Assembly: GCF_014262665.1 (NCBI RefSeq)
Contig: NZ_CP046883.1
Span: 2,046,001 to 2,110,000 of the forward strand
Length of the DNA: 64,000 bases
Reading direction: 5' to 3'
Source of the DNA: Corynebacterium anserum
Lineage (GTDB): Bacteria > Actinomycetota > Actinomycetes > Mycobacteriales > Mycobacteriaceae
Shown: positions 36,599 through 49,124 of the stretch, piece after piece
Layout: each line of letters opens with the position of its first letter
How positions within the stretch are numbered: the stretch's first letter is position 1
The notes under the pieces: model-generated
Database searches by the model: none
What the model was told of the DNA's origin: nothing
The model's input: the letters and a program-made list of their open reading frames with translations, nothing else
Made by a program: the position numbers and the translations under genes

Positions 36599-37201
36599 AT
36601 GAGCATTCAGCACAGTGAGGCGCACGATGCCTTCGTCACCGACCTCGCACTCAAGGCCGCCCACGGTGACCGTGCTGCATTGACTGAATTCATCGCCCAC
36701 ACCCACGATGATGTGTGGCGCCTCCTCGCCCACCTTGCTGATAGTGACAGGGCTGATGACCTGACACAAGAGACGTATCTGCGAGTACTCGGCGCATTGC
36801 CCCGTTTTGCGGCTCGTTCTACCGCTCGCACGTGGATTCTTTCCCTTGCCCGCCGCGTCTGGGTTGATTCCGTCCGCCATGACATGGCTCGTCCGCGTAA
36901 ATCGGCCGGAGATTGGGACGACGCCACATCTGACCACGCCGCAGCGGAAACTACCGGTAGCCAGACATGGGCTGACTGGGTCGACACACGAGCACTCATC
37001 GACCAGCTCGAACCGGAACGTCGAGAGGCGCTGATCCTCACTCAAATGTTGGGGTACACCTATGCAGAAGCCGCAGGTATCGCCGGGGTTCGTGTGGGCA
37101 CCATTCGTTCTCGCGTCGCGCGCGCCCGGGCGGACTTGGTAGATATGTCTCAACCCCGTGATCATCGGAGTGTGTCTCGACAGGTCAAGAAACGGGCGTA
37201 G
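36599..37201 (+). CDS. sigC: ECF sigma factor SigC
   Basis: 200 residues from ATG 36599. Region 2 includes ADDLTQETYLRVLGALPRFA and ARTWILSLARRVWVDSVRHD; region 4 includes LEPERREALILTQMLGYTYA and GVRVGTIRSRVARARADL. MARPRK is characteristic of corynebacterial SigC, which controls respiratory chain genes such as cytochrome bd. No anti-sigma gene is adjacent. The start lies very close to a possible -10, so the mRNA may be nearly leaderless. cpfC follows at 60 bp. Confidence 0.88.
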   Translation: MSIQHSEAHDAFVTDLALKAAHGDRAALTEFIAHTHDDVWRLLAHLADSDRADDLTQETYLRVLGALPRFAARSTARTWILSLARRVWVDSVRHDMARPRKSAGDWDDATSDHAAAETTGSQTWADWVDTRALIDQLEPERREALILTQMLGYTYAEAAGIAGVRVGTIRSRVARARADLVDMSQPRDHRSVSRQVKKRA

Positions 37202-37261
37202 TCTCCGTACAGTCGCACCTGCGAGATTTCAGGTTTCTTAATTCTCGGTAGAGTAAAACGC

Positions 37262-38488
37262 ATGACAAACACTGCGTTGCTCCTGCTGTCCTTCGGTGGT
37301 CCGAACAAAACCGAAGACGTCGTTCCTTTCTTAGAAAATGTCACTCGTGGCCGCGGTATTCCTCGGGCGCGACTCGAGCAAGTGGGTGAGCATTATTTCA
37401 CCCTCGGGGGTAAATCCCCCATCAATGAACAGAATCTGCAGATCATTTCCAACCTCGAAGCCGAATTATCTTCCCGCGGTATCGATATGCCGGTCTACTT
37501 CGGCAACCGCAACTGGGAACCATATGTAGAAGATGCCACTGTGCAAATGGCTCGGGATGGAATCGAGCACGTCTACGTGTTCGTGACATCCGCGTGGGGT
37601 GGTTATTCCGGTTGTTCTCAATATCAGGAAGATATTCAACGCGCGATCCAAGCGTGTGAGAAAGCCGGTGTTTCTGCTCCCACGATGGAGCGCCTCCCGC
37701 ACTTCCACACTCATCCCGCGTTCATCGCGGAATTCGCCTCCGCCGTGGATGCAGCCCGTGGTGAACTACCTGAGGAGGCGCGCGAGGATGCAGATCTCAT
37801 TTTCGCTGCGCACTCTGTTCCGTGTGTCGCCGATGAGGAGGCTGGCCCTCACAAGTTTGGCGGAAACCTGTACTCTCAGCAGGTATTAAACGCGGCGCGC
37901 TTGGTGCAAGAAGCTAGCTCATTCAAAGGCAAGCCGGGTTCTGGGGCTTCTTATGCATGGACTGGCAAGCTTGCGCAGCACGAGCCTGTCGGCGGGCGTG
38001 GCGATGGGCCGGCTCATACAGGGGAGACGGTCGGTGTAGATCTTGGTGTGGGGACGGACTACGACGTGGAGCTAGTATGGCAGTCCCGTTCCGGTTCTCC
38101 TCATACTCCTTGGTTAGAGCCAGACGTGTGCGATCACATTGAGGAGCGAGCACGCAGAGGCAATAAGCGGGGAATTGTTTTATGCCCGATTGGCTTTGTC
38201 ACTGACCACATGGAAGTGGTGTGGGATCTTGACACGGAAGCTAAAGAGGCTGCTGCGGAAGCTGGTATCCCCTTCATCCGCTCCGCTTCTCCTGGACTCA
38301 GTGCTTCTTTCGCCACCATGGTCGTAGACATGGTGGCTGATTATGCAAAGAGCTTTGAAAAGTCCCAGCCGACAGAGGCTCAGCGGGCTGCGGAGGACAT
38401 TGCGAAGAAACTGTCCACGGTTCCTAACTTCGGGCACACCACAAATGGTTCTTTCTGCGCCCCAGGTTGCTGTGGCTCGCAAAGGTAG
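37262..38488 (+). CDS. cpfC: Coproporphyrin III ferrochelatase
   Basis: 408 residues. The N-terminus TALLLLSFGGPNKTEDVVPF and GNRNWEPYVEDAT are typical of actinobacterial HemH/CpfC, which inserts iron into coproporphyrin III in the haem pathway. The catalytic His is in FAAHSVP. The C-terminal CAPGCC (residues 399-404) contributes cysteines to the 2Fe-2S cluster. Residues about 221-268 (SSFKGKPGSGASYAW to GTDYDVE) form a Gly-rich insertion between conserved segments. It is downstream of sigC and near katA, a haem enzyme. Confidence 0.93.
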   Translation: MTNTALLLLSFGGPNKTEDVVPFLENVTRGRGIPRARLEQVGEHYFTLGGKSPINEQNLQIISNLEAELSSRGIDMPVYFGNRNWEPYVEDATVQMARDGIEHVYVFVTSAWGGYSGCSQYQEDIQRAIQACEKAGVSAPTMERLPHFHTHPAFIAEFASAVDAARGELPEEAREDADLIFAAHSVPCVADEEAGPHKFGGNLYSQQVLNAARLVQEASSFKGKPGSGASYAWTGKLAQHEPVGGRGDGPAHTGETVGVDLGVGTDYDVELVWQSRSGSPHTPWLEPDVCDHIEERARRGNKRGIVLCPIGFVTDHMEVVWDLDTEAKEAAAEAGIPFIRSASPGLSASFATMVVDMVADYAKSFEKSQPTEAQRAAEDIAKKLSTVPNFGHTTNGSFCAPGCCGSQR

Positions 38489-38499
38489 CCTCCTACGGC

Positions 38500-38523
38500 C
38501 ACCCCGCTAGCCCCATCGGGGTG
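38500..38523. terminator. Hairpin between convergent cpfC and asd
   Basis: CACCCCG (38500-38506) pairs with CGGGGTG (38517-38523), 12 bases after the cpfC stop. No T-run, so only a possible terminator. Confidence 0.35.
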
Positions 38524-38530
38524 ACGCCCG

Positions 38531-40979
<2,449 letters not shown>

Positions 40980-41120
40980 GTGGCTTTCACTCCTTTATGC
41001 GCGCCGAATTCACAGACGCGCGTCTGCGTGAGTCTTGTCGCCCAGATTCTACCCCAGTGTGCAGACATTCAGGCAAGGTAGGTGAGGTATTTCGCCTATT
41101 GTGAGTTAGATTTGATAGCG

Positions 41121-42092
41121 ATGTATCACAACAATCTGTTAGCGGTTTTCTTCGCTTTGCTCTCCGCGTTGACTATCGCGTGGGGAACTGTGATTCGGCA
41201 CCGCGTTGCGGAAAACACCGCTGAGGGCGTGGTGCCGATCATGGCCGCGATCCGTTCGGGCTGGTGGTGGGCTGGCCTGTTTGGCGCTATGGCGGGCTAT
41301 GGCCTACAGATCATCGCACTGCGCTTCGGCACGCTTTTGATTGTTCAACCCATTTTGGTTCTCAGCCTCATGTTCACCCTGCCACTGTCTTCGTGGATGA
41401 ATGGGCGTCGTATTTCAAAGGCCGAGACCGCCTGGGCAGGGTTTCTCACTGCTGCGGTGTCCGTCATCATCATTTTGGGGCGTCCTGCCGCTGCAGAGAC
41501 TAACCCGTCGGATGTGGTGTGGTGGTCGTCGTTCTGCGTGGGAACCGTGGCTATTAGTGCGCTGTACTTATGGGCTCGACGCCAATCTCGCCACACCCGC
41601 GCTCTTATCTTCGGTTCGCTTACTGGTGCGATCATGGGTTATCTCGCACTGATGTCCAAGACCGTAGTTGATATATGGAGCACTGAGGGGCCTCGCTATC
41701 TGGTATCCAGCTGGGAGCTCTATATGCTTCTGTTCTTGGCAGCCACCGGTACTGCTGTTCAGCAAGCAAGCTTCAATGCGGGAGACCTCAAGAATTCCCT
41801 GCCAGCCATGACCATCGTTGAGCCACTCATTGCTTTCAGCTTGGGGTATGTTGTCCTCGGCGAGCATTTCCAGGTGAATTCAACGGAAGGCTGGGGTGTC
41901 ATGCTGGCAGCCATGACGGTAATGATCGGATCCACCGTTGCTCTCAGTCGCCTTGGGGTCGAGGCTCACACTGTCGAGGCTCACGCTAACGAGGCTCACG
42001 CTAACGAGCTTTCTGAGCAGCAAGAGCCGCAACAGTTGACAGCACAACAGCAGTTAGACCAGCCCGGCAATACCACCCGGAAGATTCCGTAG
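41121..42092 (+). CDS. DMT-family transporter
   Basis: 323 residues from ATG 41121 (MYHNNLLAVFFALLSALTIA); an upstream ATG at 41082 adds 13 polar residues and is less likely. Nine or ten membrane helices in the drug/metabolite transporter pattern, e.g. PIMAAIRSGWWWAGLFGAM and AMTIVEPLIAFSLGYVVLGE. The cytoplasmic tail contains the short repeat HTVEAHANEAHANE from a 15-bp tandem duplication, then Gln-rich sequence. The 3' end overlaps the convergent thiF by 39 bp. The substrate is unknown. Confidence 0.82.
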   Translation: MYHNNLLAVFFALLSALTIAWGTVIRHRVAENTAEGVVPIMAAIRSGWWWAGLFGAMAGYGLQIIALRFGTLLIVQPILVLSLMFTLPLSSWMNGRRISKAETAWAGFLTAAVSVIIILGRPAAAETNPSDVVWWSSFCVGTVAISALYLWARRQSRHTRALIFGSLTGAIMGYLALMSKTVVDIWSTEGPRYLVSSWELYMLLFLAATGTAVQQASFNAGDLKNSLPAMTIVEPLIAFSLGYVVLGEHFQVNSTEGWGVMLAAMTVMIGSTVALSRLGVEAHTVEAHANEAHANELSEQQEPQQLTAQQQLDQPGNTTRKIP

Positions 42093-43211
42093 CGTTATTC
42101 CGCGCGTCTGGAACTCTTCCCCGAAACGCTCGATGAAATGTTGACTGCGCATTCCGGAGGCGCATGCCACCACAATCTGGGAGACATCCTCCCCAAACAG
42201 TTCTGGGGGTACATCATCCACACGATGGATCCCGCTCAGGGGAGCCAGTACAGCATCCACGCCTGGCCATGGCTGCACCATGACCTCATGGTCTTCACGA
42301 ATGTCGAGGCCTACCGCGTCGCCTTCCTGCAGAGCGCGCTGCAGATCATGCGCTTCCTGCAGTAACTTCTCCGCATTTTCCATGCCCGATGTGTCTGCTA
42401 TCCCTGCACCTGCCCTGCCAGGAATGGCGCATGCGTTGTTATAACTGTTGTCCACGCCAGTCACCAGTGCGCGTTGAGGGTCTGCCGCAACGTGTAGGGA
42501 ACGAAGTTGGGCGCCGAGAGCATCGTAGCTTGTCACTTTTCCCACCGTGTCGGCCAGACCGGTGAGATACATAATTAGCTCGGTGACCATGAGACCTGCG
42601 ATCACAGACGTCGTCACGCCCAACACACCAGCTGTGGCACAGTCCGGGACGAAATCCCCACCCGGCTGTTCCGGGAAGAGGTCACGCAAACCCACCCCGC
42701 GGGCGTCCGCGGTATTCACACCGGAATGCCAGAGCGCTACGTCTCCGCGAAATCGCAGCACAGTACCCCAGACGAGAGGCGTAGAGGTTGCCTCGGCGGC
42801 ATCAGCAACCAGGTATTTCGTGGAAAAGGAGTCTGAGCCATCCAGCACCACATCCACGCCATGCACCAACTCCAGTGCATTGTCTGGAGTCAGCCGTTCC
42901 TGCAAGGTATGCACGCGTATCCCCGGCTGCAATGCACGAATGCGCTCGGCGGCAACTTCCACCTTCGGCTTCCCCACATCATCAGCGCCAAATAGAATCT
43001 GGCGATGGATGTTTGTGATGTCCACGGTGTCATCATCAATCACGGTGATCTCACCGATTCCCGCTGCCGCCATTTGCTGCAGGGCTGGACAACCAAGACC
43101 ACCCGCGCCGACGACCAACACGTGGGCGTTGTGCAGTGCCTCTTGCTGTTCCAGTCCAAAACCCGGGAGGTTGAGTTGGCGCGCGACGCGGCGCAATTCT
43201 AACTGCCTCAT
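42054..43211 (-). CDS. thiF: ThiF/MoeB-type adenylyltransferase with rhodanese-like domain
   Basis: 385 residues. The E1-like domain has VVGAGGLGCPALQQMAAAG, DDDTVDITNIHRQILF and VVLDGSDSFSTKYLV. The C-terminal rhodanese-like domain has loop VVACASGMRSQHF. It activates the ThiS C-terminus for sulfur transfer in thiazole synthesis; MoeB-like side activity is possible. The two CxxC pairs that bind zinc in ThiF/MoeB are missing: LFPEQ is preceded by GVGLRD rather than CYRC, and no later CxxC is present. It starts nine bases after the thiG stop. Confidence 0.88.
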   Translation of the reverse strand: MRQLELRRVARQLNLPGFGLEQQEALHNAHVLVVGAGGLGCPALQQMAAAGIGEITVIDDDTVDITNIHRQILFGADDVGKPKVEVAAERIRALQPGIRVHTLQERLTPDNALELVHGVDVVLDGSDSFSTKYLVADAAEATSTPLVWGTVLRFRGDVALWHSGVNTADARGVGLRDLFPEQPGGDFVPDCATAGVLGVTTSVIAGLMVTELIMYLTGLADTVGKVTSYDALGAQLRSLHVAADPQRALVTGVDNSYNNACAIPGRAGAGIADTSGMENAEKLLQEAHDLQRALQEGDAVGLDIREDHEVMVQPWPGVDAVLAPLSGIHRVDDVPPELFGEDVSQIVVACASGMRSQHFIERFGEEFQTRGITLRNLPGGIAGLV

Positions 43212-43220
43212 TGTTTTCTC

Positions 43221-44224
<1,004 letters not shown>

Positions 44225-44740
44225 GGCTGTTCCCTTACCTTTCCTTTCAGCGCGTTTTCGTTGCTTCTTTCCGCATATCGCTCCCGGTGAGCGGTGCGGT
44301 AGTTGTTCCTGGCAGGCGGTTTTTCTGTGTCAGTTCAGACCCTATATCTCCGTCCCATATCTGCGCCATATCCTCGCCTTGTAGCTGTGCTACTCCCCTT
44401 GTCCTGTGTTTGGAAGATCCTCTTATCCCACGGCCGCGGTATCTACACGACGAACCAGCAAGAGCACACAGGTTGATCGCGACACGGAATACACCTTCAC
44501 CCCCTCAACCTTCTTTCAGCACCTGGAGCTAAGAACACGCCGAACCCCAAATCTTCATTGATCGGGTGTCTACTCATGCTCCAAGTTATCCACAACCCAA
44601 CCTCGCAGATTCCCGACTAAACTCTCGCTCGTGCATGCAAGAACTTCCGCACCTTCCCCCTAACAGCAGCTCACATAGGAAAACAACGCACACCATATAG
44701 TTCTACGTAACCGGTTAGAAAACAAAAGGCGTCCTAAGAA
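44225..44740. other. Non-coding flank of the thi island
   Basis: 516 bp upstream of thiS with no supported reading frame on either strand. It contains one exact DnaA-box word TTATCCACA at 44586-44594. It is the proximal edge of the DNA separating thiS from thiO. Confidence 0.5.
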
Positions 44741-44781
44741 ACCGAACACATGTATCGGGTGTGGGCACATATGTATTCGGT
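44741..44781. promoter_or_regulatory. Imperfect palindrome, possible operator of the RHH gene
   Basis: ACCGAACACATGTAT (44741-44755) and ACATATGTATTCGGT (44767-44781) match as inverted repeats at 12 of 15 positions. A possible -10 (TAGAAT) follows at about 44790 and the decayed RHH gene starts at 44808. An autoregulatory operator is plausible because ribbon-helix-helix antitoxins bind such sites. Confidence 0.4.
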
Positions 44782-44807
44782 CAGTTATTTAGAATATAGC
44801 TGAGTTT

Positions 44808-45000
44808 ATGCAGACATTTACTCTCCGTGTCCCTTATTCTTCGACCCCTGATTGCCGAAGCTGCAGAGGCACATGAGCAATCACAAAGCGATTACATGCG
44901 CCGAGCCATAGAAGTACGCGTCAAACGAGCTGACCCACACCATGAACGACAGCTATTGAAAAGAACATCACCCTCACTGCCTACGAGCGAGCCAGTCTAA
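44808..45000 (+). pseudogene. Frameshifted ribbon-helix-helix (antitoxin-like) gene
   Basis: From ATG 44808 the frame reads MQTFTLRVPYSS, then stops after 22 residues. Shifting frame at about 44835 gives RPLIAEAAEAHEQSQSDYMR and RRAIEVRVKRAD to a TAA at 44998. Together these look like a CopG/DUF1778-type RHH protein: a beta strand TFTLRVP, then two helices. No toxin partner is recognisable; downstream is the IS3 remnant. Broken by at least one frameshift. Confidence 0.55.
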
Positions 45001-45753
45001 TCCCCCGCATTAGCGAATTGTTGAAAGCCGCATCGGCTTTTCACTCGAAAACTCTACCAACCCAGGCGGTACGCGATGAGATTCTTATTGAACAAATCAG
45101 GCACATCCACGTTGCAAACCATGCGGTGTACGGCGTTCATACGACGACCCACACTACGCGCCTACCGTAGGCGGATCTGTGTACACCGCTTTTCATGACC
45201 AATGCATTCAGTCAAACGATTGTTGGGCAGGCTACGAAAAGCTCGTTGAACATCACTGCCCCGTGGAAGATTTCAACCAGGCGTTACACGCTGCACGCGC
45301 TAGCGTTCAGGGTCAACTTATCCACGACAGTGAGAGTGGCAGTCACTATGTCTGCCTGGTTTATACGGACTGGCTAATTGATACTCGGGTGAAGCTATCT
45401 GTTGGCTCTGGGGGTAACCCTACGACAACGCCCTGCCTGAAACACTCAACTGGCTCTACAAGAGCCAAATTAATCCACCGTCACCGCGTGTGACCAGGCC
45501 TGATGGACGTGGAACTAGCCACATGCACTGGATTCACTGGTGGAATAACCGGCGTTTGTATAAAGCGCTGGGCTACCACACCACAGATGAGGTTGAGACA
45601 CACTATTATGACACCAATCCAACGACAATTGGAATCTCACAACACCGGAACAACCCCCGTACGCTTCACGAGCCAGTTCTAGCTACAGTACAGTTTTCCG
45701 AAAGTTCTAGGAAAAATGAATCTGGTTTATATAGGTCAACATGGATTTTATAA
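44957..45753 (+). mobile_element. Decayed IS3-family transposase remnant
   Basis: Fragments in all three plus frames reproduce an IS3-family OrfA-OrfB. ISELLKAASAF is an OrfA end; VRDEILIEQIRHIHVANHAV and YGVH is the OrfB start. AFSQTIVGQAT, GQLIHDSESGSHYVCLVYTD (core around the second Asp), YDNALPETLNWLYKSQ (catalytic Glu) and WWNNRRLYKALGY complete the DDE domain. At least four frameshifts or stops and an internal deletion (OrfA joined directly to OrfB) make it inactive. I found no terminal inverted repeats or target duplication. Confidence 0.85.
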
Positions 45754-45781
45754 AAGCCAACAATAGTAAGTCATCAGTTAA

Positions 45782-46453
45782 ATGAAGAAATACGATAGAT
45801 ACGATTCAATAGGCGAACCAAAGTGGAATTTCCGAAGCTCGGTAGAGGTTCTATTCCCGCACATCTTCCCTTACGATATTGATGATGCCGAGTGTCTCGC
45901 CACCCTTAGTCGGAACTACTTGTATGCAGTAGAGGTGCGGATGGAGTCCTCTATTTTTCCGCCGCTAGGCGAGAATAAGGGATGTACATGGCGGGAAGTA
46001 GGAGCTGCTCTTAATCGACCCGTTCTCCCCGCTCGTTCTTTCCGGGATGCTTTCGGAAACATGAGCGACACCCAATTCCAATCTGAAGTAGTTGACAAGG
46101 TGTCATGGCCCTTCGATACAAATCTCACTCTCGTATGGTATCCGCTTCGCGCTGAACTTGGCGCGCCTGAATATTGTTGGTACCTACCGGAAGGCTACGA
46201 TATGGGTGATTGTGAGGAGCAGAAACTAAACGGATGGCATTATCTAAGTGGCAAACTTCTTGAGGAGACTCAGGATGCATCCGAGGGCATCATTATGGCT
46301 ACCGCAGCATGGCATTCAGACTCTTGGCTTATGTTTTTAAATAGGTGCGGATCGCGAGCCATCGTGACTTTAAATAACAGCGCTCAAGCGCGGAGATTAC
46401 TAGATAATCAAGACATTGAAACATCCTTACTTTGGGGAACTTTCACCAACTAA
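45782..46453 (+). CDS. Orphan hypothetical protein
   Basis: 223 residues, not recognised. It has no signal peptide or membrane helix. It is acidic and rich in Trp, Tyr and Cys (e.g. APEYCWYLPEGYDM, ATAAWHSDSWLMFLNR). The single intact frame, surrounded by pseudogenes, uses more AT-rich codons than the flanking thi genes, suggesting import. Only a weak ribosome site precedes ATG 45782. An immunity-protein-like or phage/plasmid cargo role is conceivable but unsupported. Confidence 0.6.
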   Translation: MKKYDRYDSIGEPKWNFRSSVEVLFPHIFPYDIDDAECLATLSRNYLYAVEVRMESSIFPPLGENKGCTWREVGAALNRPVLPARSFRDAFGNMSDTQFQSEVVDKVSWPFDTNLTLVWYPLRAELGAPEYCWYLPEGYDMGDCEEQKLNGWHYLSGKLLEETQDASEGIIMATAAWHSDSWLMFLNRCGSRAIVTLNNSAQARRLLDNQDIETSLLWGTFTN

Positions 46454-47437
46454 TAATAATCTTCTTAAATACTACTCGGGATAAGTGTGTGGATTATTTC
46501 CCCACAATAGGTAGGGACTAATTGACACGCCGCATATTTTGAGACTGCGTTTCGATCGCTGTTTCGCACGATTCGGCAACATCCACAGACAAAATCATCC
46601 CTGATGTATCTACTTCGCCCACGGTGACAAAACCGCCGGGCTCGAATCCAATGCCGGTCTATCCACTAATTGATTCGGCTTATACAATCCGAGTATCAGA
46701 ACGAAAGTCAAAGAGGCTAGGGTTTTATCTTTACCGAAAGAATGTTCGGTATCACTATGTACATCGTGAATAACGAATTGATTAGATTAGGTTTGAATAT
46801 CTTCAGTTTGGACACACTGCTCGCGTAAGTGGCGGTCTTCGCTCGAGCTTTCTGGAGGCAAGAATGACGCCCTAACCTGAGAGTCGGCGTCTGTTTCCAT
46901 ATCGGGGAAGTTGGCCATCCAGCCGCGGGCAAAGGCAATACACAGATCGCGGCTAACCTGCGAGGTCAGTAATGCGATTATCCCGGCGCTATCGAATCTC
47001 CATCCCACCTAAGGCTACGCTAGCCATCGCTATGACCAGTCGTACCTGGGTATCTTAGGAGAGAGTGGCGGGTATGAGGGCACCAGCCTCAATCACTCCG
47101 TGATGTCCGAAACTGGATACAAACCACTTCGGGTCTTGGCAGTAGTGGTCACTATCCGTAACCGCCTCGGGAGAATGACGGCCTCATCAAAGAATTCAGA
47201 GTTAATCTCGTCACTCACCAAGACGAGCCTACAGTGATGGTGAGATTGTCGGCTACGCCGTTCTTAGTTGTAGCTGCAAAAGTGGAAACGTTTTCAGACG
47301 TAGCACCATCCCACACACATCCATTGAGACAGCCTCGTGTAACGGTGAAGCGCTAGAGGTTCGTCCTCTCAAAAGCTGACTTCGAAAAATGCTCAATCAA
47401 CGAACTCGGCGGCGGTAGTCTCAGCCACTGCCCCAGG

Positions 47438-47800
47438 TTAATCCTGTACGGAATTTGCTGGAACCTTGAATCCGAAGAAGTTGGTGTTGGTGAGGACTGA
47501 ATTTGACAGATCCAAGCCCTTCACCCAACAATCCACAAAGATCACACCTTTATCACTCATACCGAGCACACCAGCTGTACGCAGATCCTTGCCGAGGATG
47601 ACTACACCATTGACTACGCCTGATCCATAGTTAACTAATTCATCAGGCAGCGTTTGGGCAAACAGCTGCACGTCGCTATCTCGGACTTCCCACGCGGATG
47701 CAAACAGTGGAAGACCGAACGTGTACGACTCCTCAGGTATCGCCTTCGTTGAGGGTGCTGGCAATCCAATCAACCGTCCCATCACCAGCATCACCAGCAC
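47438..47800 (-). pseudogene. Unrecognised 120-codon reading frame, probably remnant
   Basis: The best open stretch of the decayed region. Its C-terminal part (SDVQLFAQTLPDELVNYGSG, then VVILGKDLRTAGVLGMSDKG) has ordinary protein composition. An upstream frame (47733-47948) overlaps it out of frame, as expected from a frameshift. No ribosome site is evident. Function unknown. Confidence 0.35.
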
Positions 47801-47802
47801 TG

Positions 47803-47830
47803 GTCACAGCCTCAACGATGAGGCTGTGAC
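47803..47830. repeat. Perfect 12-bp hairpin
   Basis: GTCACAGCCTCA / TGAGGCTGTGAC with loop ACGA (47803-47814, 47819-47830). Very stable. There is no T-tract. It lies in the decayed region about 190 bp downstream of thiO. Confidence 0.8.
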
Positions 47831-48022
47831 ATCGTGTGTGGTGCCGGTTGTGGCAGCCAGCGTGAAGAACTGATGCAGCACCTTGCGCTAAGGATAATTT
47901 CAAGCACGCTTCGTCCTGAGTCCCTCTCATCACCGGAAACGTGTTCATCCTGAGCTTACTAGTTCAACGCTAAGGCCTTATTTAGGTCAGTGACGGGATA
48001 CAGGTGATTTTCGTCGGCGATT

Positions 48023-49117
48023 TCACGACCGGCCAGCGAAACGCTCCGGCGCGCACGCACTGACATCCACACTGACTGGCGTTCCCTCTATCAGCTCGCG
48101 TGTAACACGTGCCGCCAATGACGACAACAAAATACCATGCCTGAAATAGCCCGTAGACACGATAATTTTCTCCCCTGCATACCCCAAATAAGGAAGATCG
48201 TCTGGGGTTCCCGGTCGGGCACCCACACTCGCTTCAACGAGATCACATTCCTCGATCCCTGGAACAATACGAATCCCATCGCGCAGGAGTCCATAGATTT
48301 CTCCGGCTCGTGGCTGTTGCCGCCCGTCTTCCCGCGACGTCGCCCCCACCGCTATGGTTCCATCTGAACGCGGGATGATGTAGATCGGACGCCCTTCCAC
48401 AAACCCACGCACCACCCGCCTGACTAATGGCTGCTGTGGTTCCGGCTCCGCACACCGCAAAATGTCCCCATAAACCGGGCGCAGTTGTAATGCACTGCTA
48501 AACTCGTCACTCATCTGCGCAGCCCCCAAACCATTAGCCAGCACTACGCGGTCTGCGTCCCCACCGTTTTCTTTCAAAAATCCGGCCACGCTGTGTGCTT
48601 GCTCACGCACAATATCCACCCCCAGGTTGCGCGCTGCATCTAACATCGCCGCCGCCAATTGACGAGGGAATACCTGATGATCACCCGGAATACTCACCGC
48701 CCCAGCTAGTCTCGGCGTTAATGCTGGCTCCATCGTCCGCGCCTCGCGCGTACTGATGCGCTCCACAGTCATACCGTGGGCTGCTTGATAATCCTGCACA
48801 TTCCTTAAATGTTCTGCATCGGCGCGATCAGCCGCCAGCACGAGGGTACCGTCGGTTCGGTGACCCGTCGGCAGCTGTGTATGGTGCGCAATGAGATCAA
48901 GGAGCTCCGGGTACCACTGCCCGGCCGCCTGCATAAGGGGGAACAACGGGTCCTGTTGGTAAACCACCTCGGCCGCCGGGGCAAGCATGCCACCGGCGTG
49001 ATGGGTGGCTCCGCTGGCAGGTGCTGGATCAACGAGCCGTACCTTGTGCCCCGCAGCCGCCAATGTCACCGTGGTGGCTAACCCCACGGCGCCCGCACCG
49101 ATGATCGTGATGTTCAT
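48023..49117 (-). CDS. thiO: Glycine oxidase ThiO
   Basis: 364 residues from ATG 49117 (MNITIIGAGAVGLATTVTLA); the open frame further upstream overlaps thiE. FAD Rossmann motif GAGAVG, with DPAPASGATHHAGGMLAPAA, and C-terminal STGYFRHGILLSSLAARV. It oxidises glycine to dehydroglycine for ThiG. It starts seven bases after thiE. Downstream lies the decayed island rather than thiS. Confidence 0.93.
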   Translation of the reverse strand: MNITIIGAGAVGLATTVTLAAAGHKVRLVDPAPASGATHHAGGMLAPAAEVVYQQDPLFPLMQAAGQWYPELLDLIAHHTQLPTGHRTDGTLVLAADRADAEHLRNVQDYQAAHGMTVERISTREARTMEPALTPRLAGAVSIPGDHQVFPRQLAAAMLDAARNLGVDIVREQAHSVAGFLKENGGDADRVVLANGLGAAQMSDEFSSALQLRPVYGDILRCAEPEPQQPLVRRVVRGFVEGRPIYIIPRSDGTIAVGATSREDGRQQPRAGEIYGLLRDGIRIVPGIEECDLVEASVGARPGTPDDLPYLGYAGEKIIVSTGYFRHGILLSSLAARVTRELIEGTPVSVDVSACAPERFAGRS

Positions 49118-49124
49118 CGCCTGT

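Larger units (their letters stand above)
46454..48022. other. Decayed region with minus-strand gene fragments
   Basis: About 1.57 kb without an intact, supported gene. Protein-like minus-strand fragments remain: 46518-46658 (GFEPGGFVTVGEVDTSGMIL, no start codon), 46787-47008 (WRFDSAGIIALLTSQVSRDL), one near 47200-47330 (GCVWDGATSENVSTFAAT) and 47438-47800. None is recognised as a known family. The pattern of short open stretches in changing frames suggests eroded genes that lay in the same direction as the thi operon. thiO begins at the far edge. Confidence 0.5.

Noticed and set aside
44586..44594. Replication origin from a DnaA box
   Set aside because: A single box with no AT-rich unwinding element and no dnaA or dnaN gene in the window.
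46787..47008. Small minus-strand gene of 73 codons
   Set aside because: No ribosome site, no recognisable family and surrounded by decayed DNA; kept only as a fragment of the remnant region.
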